DNA of 64,000 bases from Halorubrum salsamenti (GTDB lineage Archaea > Halobacteriota > Halobacteria > Halobacteriales > Haloferacaceae): positions 62,001 through 126,000 of the forward strand of contig NZ_VCNL01000001.1 in NCBI RefSeq assembly GCF_007671685.1, given 5' to 3'. Made by a program: the position numbers and the translations under genes. Of the stretch, positions 7,874 through 16,433 are shown in pieces (the first letter of the stretch is position 1; the number at the start of each line of letters is the position of its first letter). The notes below the pieces were generated by a model. The model was not told where the DNA came from and searched no databases. It saw nothing but the letters and a program-made list of their open reading frames with translations.

Positions 7874-9619
7874 ATGACAACTGAAGAGTACGTTCACGTC
7901 GCCGACCTCGACGACCTCGCCGCGGAGGGGCGGGCGGTCGTCTCGGCGGGCGGTCGGGCCGTGGCGCTGTTCCACCACGAGGACGAGGTGTACGCCGTCG
8001 ACAACCGGTGTCCCCACATGGGGTTCCCGCTGTCGGAGGGGAGCGTCGAGGAGGGGGTACTCACCTGTCACTGGCACCACGCGCGGTTCGAACTCGAGGC
8101 GGGCGACACGTTCGATCCGTGGGCCGACGACGTCCAGACGTTTCCGGTGGTGGCCCGTGACGGCCGCGTGTACATCGATCCGGACCCGGAACCGGACGTC
8201 CCGCCGGCGACCCGATGGCGGAACCGGCTCGCCGACGGCCTCCAGGAGAACCTGCCGCTCGTCATGGCCAAGTCGGTGGTTGGACTCGACGACCACGGCG
8301 ACGGGTTCATCACGCCGCTGGAAACGGCGGTGAACTTCGGCACCCGATACCGCGCCGGCGGCTGGGGGCGCGGGCTCACGACGCTCGGCTGTCTGGCGAC
8401 GCTCCACGACCACCTCGGCGGTCGGGACCGACGACGGGCGATGTTCCTCGGGGTCCGCGAGGTGGCGGCCAACTGCGCCGGCGAGCCGCCGCGGTTCCAG
8501 GGGTACTCGTTCGACAACCGCGACGTGCCGAAGGAACGGCTGCAGTCCTGGTTCCGCGACAACTGTGAGGTCCGCGACGAGGACGGCGCGGAGCGGGTGC
8601 TGTTGACCGCGGTCGACGCGCTTCCCCCTGCAGACGTCGCGGACCTGCTGTTCACGGCCGCCACCGACCACCTCTACATGAACAGCAGTCACACGCTCGA
8701 CTTCATCAACACCGCCTTCGAGACGCTGGACCACGTGGGGTGGGCGGAGCACGCCGACGCCGTCCTCGCCTCGGTCGTCCCGGCGATCACCGACGCGAGC
8801 CGGTCCGAGGAGCGCTCCTCGTGGCGGAACCCGGTCGACATCGCGGCGTTGTGCTTCGACGCCGCCGACCGCCTCCCGGAACTGGTCGCCGAGGGCGAGG
8901 GCACGCGATGGAAGCGCCCCGACGACTTCGTCGAGACGCTGCTCTCCGCGGATCCCCACGAGATCATCGAGGCGCTCACCGGTGCGATCCGGTCCGGGGC
9001 CTCGGCCGAACGACTGGCCGATGCCGTCGCTCGGGCCGCGACGCACCGGGTGGCCTACTTCGCGACCAACAACGAGTTCGACGACTGGAACACCGTCCAC
9101 CACACGCTGTCGTACGCCAACGCCGTCCACCGAGCGACGACGCGCACCGACACCGCGGCGCTGTACCGCGGCTGTTTCGACGGCGCGATGTCGGTGTATC
9201 TCGACCGGTTCCTCAATTCGCCGCGGGCACCGGTCCCCGAACCGGGCGACGGCGACGGCGACCGCGATCCCGAGGCGATCCGCGAGGACCTGCTCGCGTG
9301 CTTCGACGAGCAGGGCGCGGTGAACCGCGCCGGCAGGCTGGTCAACGACCACTTCGACGCGGGCGGGGATCCCGCGGCGCTCAAGCGGACGCTGAGTCGC
9401 GGCCTCCTCCGGGAGGACGCCGGCTTCCATACGATCCAGAACTTGGAGGCCGGGATCCAGCGGTTCGAGGTGATCGACGACGAGCGGGGTCGACGGCTGG
9501 CGCTGATCGCGCCGGCCCGATACATGGCCGCACACTTCCCGACGCGCCGCGAGAACGAACAGACCTTCTCGATCGCGACACGGCTCCATCGCGGCGAGAA
9601 GCTTCACGAGGCGACGTGA
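7874..9619 (+). CDS. Rieske [2Fe-2S] domain fused to a large helical His-rich domain
   Basis: A 581-residue protein with two parts. Residues 1-105 form a Rieske ferredoxin-type domain with both ligand pairs: CPHMGF (Cys46, His48) and CHWHHARFE (Cys65, His68). The remaining 470 or so residues are predicted mostly helical and contain paired histidines in segments such as TDHLYMNSSHTLDF and NTVHHTLSYANAVH, which could bind a metal or haem; this domain is not the alpha subunit of classical ring-hydroxylating oxygenases. I recall Rieske proteins of about this length in bacteria, but with no assigned role. It is likely a redox enzyme whose electron acceptor site lies in the C-terminal domain. It interrupts the dnaJ-dnaK pair on the opposite strand. 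Confidence 0.85.
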   Translation: MTTEEYVHVADLDDLAAEGRAVVSAGGRAVALFHHEDEVYAVDNRCPHMGFPLSEGSVEEGVLTCHWHHARFELEAGDTFDPWADDVQTFPVVARDGRVYIDPDPEPDVPPATRWRNRLADGLQENLPLVMAKSVVGLDDHGDGFITPLETAVNFGTRYRAGGWGRGLTTLGCLATLHDHLGGRDRRRAMFLGVREVAANCAGEPPRFQGYSFDNRDVPKERLQSWFRDNCEVRDEDGAERVLLTAVDALPPADVADLLFTAATDHLYMNSSHTLDFINTAFETLDHVGWAEHADAVLASVVPAITDASRSEERSSWRNPVDIAALCFDAADRLPELVAEGEGTRWKRPDDFVETLLSADPHEIIEALTGAIRSGASAERLADAVARAATHRVAYFATNNEFDDWNTVHHTLSYANAVHRATTRTDTAALYRGCFDGAMSVYLDRFLNSPRAPVPEPGDGDGDRDPEAIREDLLACFDEQGAVNRAGRLVNDHFDAGGDPAALKRTLSRGLLREDAGFHTIQNLEAGIQRFEVIDDERGRRLALIAPARYMAAHFPTRRENEQTFSIATRLHRGEKLHEAT

Positions 9620-9733
9620 CGGCCGCTCAAGAGGAGCGTCCGGCGTAGTCGGACGGTAACTCGACCGCGGATCGAGCGGGTCCGCATCGGCTCGCGCTCA
9701 GGCGAACACCGCCCGCGCGGGAGAACGCGACGG

Positions 9734-9824
9734 CTCCTCGTCGTCCTCGCCGACTACTCCTCCTCGTCGTCCTCGCCGACTACTCCTCCTCGTCGTCCTC
9801 GCCGACTACTCCTCCTCGTCGTCC
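9734..9824. repeat. 26-bp tandem repeat downstream of dnaK
   Basis: About 3.5 copies of a 26-bp unit starting gactactcctcctcgtcg; full units begin at 9752 and 9778, a partial one at 9804, and a leading partial at 9734. Read on the minus strand each unit gives GEDDEEE followed by TAG and TC, closely resembling the dnaK terminus (NDDE, TAG, TC). The rest of 9620-9870 shows no gene. The unit length is not a multiple of three, so it is not an in-frame coding expansion. Confidence 0.9.
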
Positions 9825-9870
9825 ACGTCACCAGCACTGCGTCGCAGTTCTGGTTGGCTGATGAGACCGA

Positions 9871-11811
9871 CTACTCGTCGTCGTTCTCATCAACGTCCTC
9901 GAAGTCGGCGTCGACGTACTCCTCGTCGTCGCCGTCGGCACCCGCACCGCCTGCACCGCCGGGGCCAGCGCCGCCCGGACCGGCGGCGCCGCCCATGCCG
10001 CCCATCCCGCCGGGACCGGCGCCGGCGGCACCGCCCGCGCCGCCCGGACCGGCCTGAGCGGCCTGTCCCTCGTACATCTGCTTGCCGATCTCCTGCAGCT
10101 CCTCGGAGAGGGCTTCGGTGGCGGACTCAATCTCGTCGGTGTCGGCGTCCTCGTCCTCGAGGACCGCCTCGACGTCCTCGATCGCCGCCTCGATGTCGGC
10201 GACGAGCTCGTCGTCGTCGAGATCCTCCTCGTTCTCCTCTAGGAGGGTCTCGGCGCGCTGGATCGTCGTCTCGGCCTCGTTGCGGGCCTCGATCCGCTCG
10301 CGGCGGGCCTCGTCCTCCTCCTTGTGCTTCTCGGCCTCCTCCTGCATCTCCTCGATCTCCTCGTCGGAGAGGCCGACGCCGCCCTCGATGGTGATCGACT
10401 CGGCGTTGCCCGAGCCCTGGTCCTCGGCCTCCACGTTGACGATGCCGTTCTCGTCGATGTTGAAGGAGACCTCGATCTGGGGCGTTCCGGCGGGCGCCGG
10501 CGGGATGCCGGAGAGCTGGAACGCGCCGAGCAGCTCGTTCTCGTCGGCGATCTCGCGCTCGCCCTGGAAGACGCGGACGTTGACGGAGGTCTGGTTGTCG
10601 GCGGCCGTGGTGAACACCTTCGACTCCTCGGTCGGAATCGTGGTGTTCTTCTCGATGAGCCGCTCGAAGAGGCCGCCCTTCACCTCGATCCCGAGCGAGA
10701 GCGGGGTCACGTCCAGCAGGACGATGTCGTCGACGTCGCCGGAGAGCACGCCGCCCTGGACCGCCGCGCCGAGCGCGACCGCCTCGTCGGGGTTGACGTT
10801 CTTCTTCGGCTCCTGTCCGACGAGCTCCTCGACCTGCTCCTGGACCTGCGGCATCCGGGTGGAGCCGCCGACGAGGATGACCTCGTCGATGTCCGACTTG
10901 GCGTAGTCGGCGTCGGAGAGCGCCTGCTCGGTCGGTTCGACGGTGCGCTCGATGAGGTCGGACGTGAGGTTCTCGAACGTCGCGCGGGTGACGGACTGCT
11001 CGAGGTGGACCGGACCGCTGTCGGTCGCGGTGATGAAGGGGAGGTTGACGGTGGTCTCCTTCTTGTTGGACAGCTCGATCTTCGCCTCCTCGGCGGCGTC
11101 CTTCAGGCGCTGAAGCGCCTGCCGGTCGTCGCGGAGGTCGATCCCGTGGTCGTTCTGGAACTCGTCGGCGAGGTGGTCGATGAGCGCCTCGTCCCAGTCG
11201 TCGCCGCCGAGGTCGTTGTCCCCGTTCGTGGCGACGACCTCGTAGACGCCGCCGCCGAGGTCGAGGACCGACACGTCGAACGTGCCGCCCCCGAGGTCGT
11301 ACACGAGGACCGTCTGGTCGGACTCGTCGTCGAGGCCGTACGCCATGGAGGCCGCGGTCGGCTCGTTAACGATGCGCTCGACCTCGAAGCCGGCGATCTC
11401 GCCGGCGTCCTTGGTCGCCTGGCGCTGCTTGTCGTTGAAGTACGCGGGGACGGTGATGACAGCCTTCTCCACGTCGTCGCCGAGGTACTCCTCGGCGTCG
11501 CGCTTGATCTTCTGGAGGATCATCGCCGAGACCTGCTCCGGCGTGTACTCCTCGTCGCCGATCTCGACGGTGTAGCCGTCCTCGCCCATGTGCCGCTTGA
11601 TCGACTGGATCGTGCGGTCGGGGTTCTGGACGGCCTGGTTCTTCGCCGGCTTGCCGACGAGTCGCTCGCCGTCGTCGGCGAAGGCGACGACCGACGGGGT
11701 CGTCCGGTCGCCTTCCGCGTTGGCGATGATCTCGGGCTCGTCGCCCTCCATCACCGCGAACGCGGAGTTGGTGGTACCGAGGTCGATACCGAGGATTTTG
11801 TTGCTCGCCAT
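9871..11811 (-). CDS. dnaK: Chaperone DnaK (Hsp70)
   Basis: ATP-dependent chaperone of the cytoplasm, partner of DnaJ. 646 residues with the actin-like ATPase domain (GIDLGTTNS at the N-terminus, [22 protein letters not shown]), the linker and substrate-binding domain ([23 protein letters not shown]), a highly charged lid and a Gly/Ala/Pro-rich, very acidic tail. The ATG at 11811 is chosen over a TTG three codons upstream because it matches the conserved start [21 protein letters not shown]-like box lies about 31 nt upstream. No grpE is present in the window; the next gene upstream is tpiA. Confidence 0.98.
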   Translation of the reverse strand: MASNKILGIDLGTTNSAFAVMEGDEPEIIANAEGDRTTPSVVAFADDGERLVGKPAKNQAVQNPDRTIQSIKRHMGEDGYTVEIGDEEYTPEQVSAMILQKIKRDAEEYLGDDVEKAVITVPAYFNDKQRQATKDAGEIAGFEVERIVNEPTAASMAYGLDDESDQTVLVYDLGGGTFDVSVLDLGGGVYEVVATNGDNDLGGDDWDEALIDHLADEFQNDHGIDLRDDRQALQRLKDAAEEAKIELSNKKETTVNLPFITATDSGPVHLEQSVTRATFENLTSDLIERTVEPTEQALSDADYAKSDIDEVILVGGSTRMPQVQEQVEELVGQEPKKNVNPDEAVALGAAVQGGVLSGDVDDIVLLDVTPLSLGIEVKGGLFERLIEKNTTIPTEESKVFTTAADNQTSVNVRVFQGEREIADENELLGAFQLSGIPPAPAGTPQIEVSFNIDENGIVNVEAEDQGSGNAESITIEGGVGLSDEEIEEMQEEAEKHKEEDEARRERIEARNEAETTIQRAETLLEENEEDLDDDELVADIEAAIEDVEAVLEDEDADTDEIESATEALSEELQEIGKQMYEGQAAQAGPGGAGGAAGAGPGGMGGMGGAAGPGGAGPGGAGGAGADGDDEEYVDADFEDVDENDDE

Positions 11812-11837
11812 CTTACCCAAATGTACCGGCTTGTGTC

Positions 11838-11847
11838 GGTTAAAGGT
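11838..11847 (-). promoter_or_regulatory. TATA-like box for dnaK
   Basis: Read on the minus strand the motif acctttaacc is centred about 31 nt upstream of the dnaK ATG at 11811, consistent with a short or absent leader. Confidence 0.4.
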
Positions 11848-12013
11848 TACTAGACGGAGCGATCTCGACGAACAGCCGATCCCGACGCAGTCATGCGGTT
11901 TCTCCGATCGTGTGAACGCGTCGCACCGGTGTCTTTATACCGATCCGCAAGCGCAGCAACACGATCCGGATCCGGGAGTCGCGGGTTCGGATGCCGACCG
12001 ACGCTGCGGGGCT

Positions 12014-12079
12014 CTCAGATCCCGCTGATGAGGCTCTCAGATCCCGTCGAGGGGCCCTCAGATCCCGCTGACGAGATCC
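12014..12079. repeat. Degenerate 21-22 bp repeats copying the tpiA 3' end
   Basis: Three copies of ctcagatcccg followed by a degenerate (t/c)g-rich tail start at 12014, 12036 and 12057. The last copy is the end of tpiA; on the minus strand it reads VSGI then TGA. The middle copy reads LDGI-stop and the outer copy LISGI-stop. Thus two decayed duplicates of the tpiA stop region sit directly downstream of the gene. Confidence 0.8.
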
Positions 12080-12702
12080 TCCAGCACGGCCTCCGGGTCG
12101 TCGGCCTTTGCGACGCCGGAGGCCAGCAGGACGCCCGCGGCACCGAGGTCGCCGGCGGCGGCCACGTCCTCGCCGGTCGAGACGCCGGCGCCGCAGAACA
12201 CGTCGACGTCGGGGTCGACGGCCTCGGCGGCCGCGACCGCGTCCTCGACGATCCCGGGGTCGGCCGTCGAGACGGAGACGTCGCCGCCGATCAGCTCCGG
12301 CGGCTCGACGGCGACCGCGTCGGGGCCGAGCGCGGCGGCGGCGCCGACCTGCGCGGGGTTGTTCGCGCAGACGATCGTCTCCAGGTCGGCGCGCTCGGCC
12401 GCGCGGACGGAGCCGTCGATGTCGGCGAGCTTCAGCCGGTTCTCGGAGTGGTTGACGAGCGTCCCCTCGGCGCCGTTGTCGGCGACCGCCTCGGCGAGCG
12501 TCGACCCGGTGTGGGAGCCGTGGGCGTTCGGCGAGACGTGCTGGGCCCACGTCTCGACGCCGGTGTCGGCGACGCGGGCGACGTCGGCGGCCTGGGGCGA
12601 GACCCCGATCCGCGCGCCGGACGCCTCGGCCACGTCGCGGGCGGCGGTCGCGACTTCGATCGGGTCACACGGGTACGCCTTGAGGTTCACCAGGATGAAC
12701 AT
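12058..12702 (-). CDS. tpiA: Triosephosphate isomerase
   Basis: Interconverts glyceraldehyde 3-phosphate and dihydroxyacetone phosphate in glycolysis/gluconeogenesis. The 214-residue length is that of the short archaeal class. Catalytic residues are visible: Asn6 and Lys8 in VNLKAY, His85 in VNHSENR and Glu133 in VEPPELIG; the phosphate-binding [10 protein letters not shown] and LLASGVAKA loops follow. The open frame extends 62 codons upstream, but [10 protein letters not shown] is the family start, so the ATG at 12702 is chosen. Confidence 0.96.
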   Translation of the reverse strand: MFILVNLKAYPCDPIEVATAARDVAEASGARIGVSPQAADVARVADTGVETWAQHVSPNAHGSHTGSTLAEAVADNGAEGTLVNHSENRLKLADIDGSVRAAERADLETIVCANNPAQVGAAAALGPDAVAVEPPELIGGDVSVSTADPGIVEDAVAAAEAVDPDVDVFCGAGVSTGEDVAAAGDLGAAGVLLASGVAKADDPEAVLEDLVSGI

Positions 12703-12814
12703 ACTCTCATTCGGGGTGCGCGGCGCAAATAGCTTCATACTTCGGCGACGCTCCATCGGCGCGTCCGCGCGGACCCCGAGACCAGGGCCCGTTTGCGACC
12801 CCGAGAGCAGAAAC

Positions 12815-12825
12815 GACCTTATACC
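12815..12825 (+). promoter_or_regulatory. TATA-like box for the DICT gene
   Basis: The motif gaccttatacc is centred 30 nt before the ATG at 12850 and supports that internal start over the upstream in-frame ATG at 12793. Confidence 0.4.
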
Positions 12826-12849
12826 ACGCCACTGTGGGTCCGACAAGGG

Positions 12850-13617
12850 ATGTCCCTCATCGAGCTCATCGCCGGCGTGGAAGCTCACGAGGCCACGTTA
12901 ACCGTCTTCAACGTCGACCCCGAGGTCGCGGAGGAGCTTCGGGAGCACTTCGCCGACCGCAACATCCGGATCGTCGAAGAACGGACCGCCGCCGGCCCGG
13001 AGGAGTTCGCCGTGCTCTCGCGGGACGGCGAGTTCGTCACGGCCGTGACCGTCGACGACCTGTTGCCGCGGCCGGGCGGAAACGGGAAGCCGGAAGCCGA
13101 TGCATCGGGAGACGGAGAGCCGACCGACGACCGCGTCGGGGGGCCGGTGTTGGACCATCTCGACGAGACGATGTTCACCTCCTACTCCCGTGCGGACATG
13201 GTCGCCGCGTCCCGCGAGATCGAGGATCGCGCGTGGCGGGTCGGCGACGGGGAGCTCCACGCCGGGTTCCAGACGCTCGACGTGCTCACGGGCGAGTCGG
13301 ACACCTACGACCTGCTCGGCGAGAAGGAGCGCCTCGACGTGCACGCGTACGCCGCCGACGAGGGCGACGCCCCCGACGTGGAACACTACGCCGTCCACGT
13401 CGGCGAGACCGCCGAGATCCGCGAGACGTGGTTCGTCGCGTACGACGGCGGCGGGTACGACGACGCGAAGTGCGCGCTGCTCGCCGAGGAGCGCGCACCG
13501 GGCGAGTTCTACGGGTTCTGGAGCTACGACCCCGAGACGGTCGACTACGTCATCGACTACCTGACGGAACGGTACGGCGGATCGGAACGAACGGACGACG
13601 GCGGGGCCACGGTGTGA
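12850..13617 (+). CDS. DICT-domain sensory protein
   Basis: A 255-residue protein resembling haloarchaeal DICT sensory-domain proteins (DICT: domain found in diguanylate cyclases and two-component systems). The N-terminal ~80 residues ([40 protein letters not shown]) and a second related block after a linker at about 80-105 ([20 protein letters not shown]) are typical. Such domains are thought to sense small ligands or stress; no output domain is visible. The stop overlaps the dsbB-like gene by GTGA, so the pair is probably translationally coupled, linking this sensor to membrane disulfide chemistry. Confidence 0.8.
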   Translation: MSLIELIAGVEAHEATLTVFNVDPEVAEELREHFADRNIRIVEERTAAGPEEFAVLSRDGEFVTAVTVDDLLPRPGGNGKPEADASGDGEPTDDRVGGPVLDHLDETMFTSYSRADMVAASREIEDRAWRVGDGELHAGFQTLDVLTGESDTYDLLGEKERLDVHAYAADEGDAPDVEHYAVHVGETAEIRETWFVAYDGGGYDDAKCALLAEERAPGEFYGFWSYDPETVDYVIDYLTERYGGSERTDDGGATV

Positions 13618-14033
13618 CGAGGCGCCCCTCGGTGACGACGCTCTGGCTGTCGGTCGCGGCGTTCGTCGCGACGGTCGCGACCGCGGGGAGTCTCTGGTTC
13701 AGCCTCGGGCTCGGTCTCACGCCCTGCGATCTGTGTTGGTACCAGCGGATCGCCATGTACCCGCTCGTCGCGGTGCTCGGCGTCGCCGCCGTGGAGAAGC
13801 GAGCGGCGGTCGTCGGGACCGCGCTCCCGCTCGTGGCTCTCGGACTGAGCCTCGCCGCCTACCACTCGTTCCTTCAAGCGACGGTGACGGAGTGCACGCT
13901 CGGCGGCCCGTGCGCGGCCGTTCAGTGGCAGAGCCCCGTGGTCGGGCTCACGATCCCGAACCTCTCGCTCGTCGCGTTCGCGCTGCTCGCGGTCCTGCTC
14001 GCCGGGATGTGGGTTCGGGTCGGACGGCGGTGA
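13614..14033 (+). CDS. dsbB: DsbB-family disulfide bond formation protein
   Basis: Integral membrane quinone reductase that reoxidises thiol oxidoreductases. The 139 residues hold four predicted membrane helices, the first redox pair CDLC (Cys38, Cys41) followed by WYQR, and the second pair in CTLGGPC (Cys94, Cys100), matching the BdbC/DsbB pattern. Start is the GTG that overlaps the DICT gene stop. No DsbA partner is adjacent. Confidence 0.93.
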   Translation: MTRRPSVTTLWLSVAAFVATVATAGSLWFSLGLGLTPCDLCWYQRIAMYPLVAVLGVAAVEKRAAVVGTALPLVALGLSLAAYHSFLQATVTECTLGGPCAAVQWQSPVVGLTIPNLSLVAFALLAVLLAGMWVRVGRR

Positions 14034-14075
14034 CCGGCGGGAGAACGGGAGGGCGGTCGCGGACGGATCCGGGCG

Positions 14076-14609
14076 TCAGTCCTTCCGCTTGACCACGTCG
14101 CCGAGCGTCATCGTCCCGGCGTCGCCGCTGTCCCAGTCGGCGTCGTCGACCGACTCGCCCTCGACCAGCGAGATGTCGAGCGCGCTCTCCAGCTTCCGCT
14201 GGATGTCGTCGGTGGGGAGCGTGTCGCCGCGCTCCAGCTTGCGGATGAGGCTCGCCTTCTCGTTGAGCTGGTTCGCCAGCTCCTCCTGGCTGAGATCGCG
14301 GGACTCGCGGGCGTTTCGGATCTGGTCGTCGTAGTCCGTGGCGATCTCGTCCATGTCGTCGAACATGTCGCGCGGACGCGTCGAGCCGCCCGACGAGCCG
14401 GACGACCCGTCCGAGGAGCCGGAGGAGGACCCGGACGACTTCCCGGTGCTCGAACTCGTGGAGTACTTGCTGCCGCCGGAGCCGGTCGACTCGTCGCGGA
14501 CCTCGGTACCGAAGTCCGTACACGAGCTACACAGCTCCAGCTCGGCGCCTTCGACCTTCGTCGTCGTCAGCGAGGCCTCGTCGGCGCCACACATCTCACA
14601 CTGGGGCAT
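14076..14609 (-). CDS. Archaeal multiprotein bridging factor 1 (aMBF1)
   Basis: A 177-residue transcription coactivator-like protein. An N-terminal zinc ribbon (Cys4, Cys7, Cys27, Cys30) is followed by a Ser/Gly-rich flexible linker (about 41-78) and a Cro/C1-type helix-turn-helix (about 92-150; SQEELANQLNEKASLIRKLE). This arrangement is the archaeal MBF1 arrangement; archaeal MBF1 has been linked to TBP/TFB-dependent transcription and to ribosome binding. The C-terminal tail ends in basic residues. It is convergent with dsbB and stands alone. Confidence 0.93.
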   Translation of the reverse strand: MPQCEMCGADEASLTTTKVEGAELELCSSCTDFGTEVRDESTGSGGSKYSTSSSTGKSSGSSSGSSDGSSGSSGGSTRPRDMFDDMDEIATDYDDQIRNARESRDLSQEELANQLNEKASLIRKLERGDTLPTDDIQRKLESALDISLVEGESVDDADWDSGDAGTMTLGDVVKRKD

Positions 14610-14741
14610 ACGCGACGGTAGCGCTCCCGGTGGTATAAAGGGTGCGCCGCGGGCGCCGGGTCACCGAACCGCGTTCGGATCCCGTCCGCAGAATCGTGCC
14701 GCGGCCGGTACCCACTTGTCGCCGCGGGCGGGAGGGGACGT

Positions 14742-16103
14742 ATGGACGTTCACGTCACCACCTCGGCCGTGCGGGGGACCACCCGCGCGCCGCCCTCGAA
14801 GAGCTACACCCACCGCGCGCTGCTGGCCGCGGGGTACAGCGACGGCGCGACCGTGCGCTCGCCGCTCGTCTCGGCCGACACGAAGGCGACCGCCCGGGCC
14901 GTGACCGCCTTCGGCGGCGCGGTGGAGCCGGAATCCGGAGAGAGTTTCGACGGCGCCGACGCGCTCGCCGTCGACGGTTTCGGAGGCCGCCCCGCCGTCC
15001 CCGACGACGTGATCGACTGCGCGAACTCGGGGACGACGATGCGGCTCGTCACCGCCGCGGCCGCGCTCGCGGACGGGACCACGGTGTTGACGGGGGACGG
15101 CTCGCTGCGGTCGCGCCCGCAGGGACCGCTCCTGGAGGCGCTCGGCGACCTCGGCGTGCGCGCGGAGTCGACACGCGGGAACGGGCAGGCGCCCCTCGTC
15201 GTCTCCGGACCGCTCGCGGGCGGCGAGGTCGCGATCCCCGGCGACGTCTCCTCGCAGTACGTCACCGCCCTGCTGATGGCCGGTGCGGTCACCGACGAGG
15301 GCGTCGAGATCGACCTGACGACGCCGCTCAAGTCGGCCCCGTACGTCGACATCACGCTCGAACTGCTCGCCGACTTCGGGGTCGAGGCCACCCCCGTTGA
15401 CGACGACGGCGACGCGCTCGACGGCGCGGCCGGCGCGGCGGGCTTCGTCGTCGACGGCGGGCAGTCGTACGCGCCGGCGGGCGGGAGCTACACCGTTCCC
15501 GGCGACTTCTCCTCCATCTCGTATCTGGTCGCCGCCGGCGCGGTCGCCGCAGAGCCGGGCCAGCCGGTCCGGATCGAGGGCGCCGTGCCGAGCGCGCAGG
15601 GCGACTCCGCGATCGTCGAGATCGCGGAGCGCATGGGCGCAGATATCGAGTGGGACCAAGAGGCGGGCGTCATCACCGTCCGACGCTCGGAGCTGTCGGG
15701 CGTCGAGGTCGACGTGGGCGACACGCCCGATCTGCTCCCCACGATCGCCGCGCTCGGCGCGGTCGCCGACGGCGACACCCGGATCACGAACTGCGAGCAC
15801 GTCCGGTACAAGGAGACCGACCGCGTCGCCGCGATGGCCGAGGAGCTGGAGACGCTGGGCGCCGAGACGACCGAGGAGCCGGACACGCTGACGGTCCACG
15901 GCTCCGAGAGCGACCTCCGGGGCGCGAGCGTCGACGGTCGCGCGGACCACCGGATCGTGATGTCGCTCGCGGTGGCCGCCTTGGTCGCCGACGGCACCAC
16001 GACGATCCGCGGCGGCGAGCACGTCGACGTCTCGTTCCCGAACTTCTTCGAGGCGATGGCCGACCTCGGGATGGCGGTCGAGCGCGACGGCGCGGGCGAG
16101 TAG
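14742..16103 (+). CDS. aroA: 3-phosphoshikimate 1-carboxyvinyltransferase (EPSP synthase)
   Basis: Transfers enolpyruvyl from PEP to shikimate 3-phosphate in aromatic amino-acid synthesis. The 453 residues follow the two-domain inside-out barrel: [12 protein letters not shown] (Lys20, Arg25) for substrate binding, [33 protein letters not shown], and the late ERYKETDR-like segment RYKETDR plus DHRIVMSLA. No other shikimate genes flank it. Immediately downstream is an intergenic repeat element. Confidence 0.97.
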   Translation: MDVHVTTSAVRGTTRAPPSKSYTHRALLAAGYSDGATVRSPLVSADTKATARAVTAFGGAVEPESGESFDGADALAVDGFGGRPAVPDDVIDCANSGTTMRLVTAAAALADGTTVLTGDGSLRSRPQGPLLEALGDLGVRAESTRGNGQAPLVVSGPLAGGEVAIPGDVSSQYVTALLMAGAVTDEGVEIDLTTPLKSAPYVDITLELLADFGVEATPVDDDGDALDGAAGAAGFVVDGGQSYAPAGGSYTVPGDFSSISYLVAAGAVAAEPGQPVRIEGAVPSAQGDSAIVEIAERMGADIEWDQEAGVITVRRSELSGVEVDVGDTPDLLPTIAALGAVADGDTRITNCEHVRYKETDRVAAMAEELETLGAETTEEPDTLTVHGSESDLRGASVDGRADHRIVMSLAVAALVADGTTTIRGGEHVDVSFPNFFEAMADLGMAVERDGAGE

Positions 16104-16115
16104 CGCACAGCGTAG

Positions 16116-16350
16116 CTTATAAAGACGGTGCGGTGGCGCGTGCCTCTGAGCGCCCGCCGGACGCGAAGAGCACGCGCGAGGGACGCCGCGAGCAGCGTGG
16201 CGCGAAGCGCCACGGGCAGCCGGTGCAAAGGGCCGGCGACGACGTGGGTGACCGAAGGGAGCCCCAAGCGAGCGGCCGGTAGGCCGCGAGCCCCTCGCGA
16301 CTGGGGCTTTGGAGGCCTTCACCGTCGATCCGGTAGCGACCACTTATAAG
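16116..16350 (-). repeat. Dispersed intergenic repeat element, copy 1
   Basis: A 235-bp gene-free stretch bounded by cttataaag (16116-16124) and cttataag (16343-16350). Read on the minus strand it has, near one end, a 24-nt block (16301-16324) matching 22 of 24 bases of 26363-26386. Internal inverted repeats are visible: cgtggcgc/gcgccacg around a GAA loop (16196-16214), gcggcc/ggccgc (16272-16287) and agcccca/tggggct (16260-16266 with 16302-16308). No plausible protein is encoded. Probably a structured noncoding element or a remnant of a small non-autonomous mobile element. Confidence 0.7.
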
Positions 16351-16357
16351 CGAGCGG

Positions 16358-16381
16358 CTGGAGCCTTGGAGATATTCACCG
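16358..16381 (-). repeat. Partial second copy of the 24-nt core of the repeat element
   Basis: This segment matches 19 of 24 positions of the core block at 16301-16324 (shared TTGGAG and TTCACCG). It is followed by a tatatata tract (16401-16408) in place of the TTATAAG boundary. It suggests a truncated tandem copy between copy 1 and the presenilin-like gene. Confidence 0.55.
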
Positions 16382-16433
16382 CAGAGACGTCGTCGATCAC
16401 GTATATATAGCCGACGGCGACACCCGAATCGAT

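Noticed and set aside
9734-9824. 26-bp repeats as a CRISPR array
   Set aside because: Units are directly adjacent without spacers and resemble the dnaK terminus.
11812-11820. TTG start for dnaK three codons upstream
   Set aside because: The ATG at 11811 matches the conserved N-terminus, and the promoter spacing fits it.
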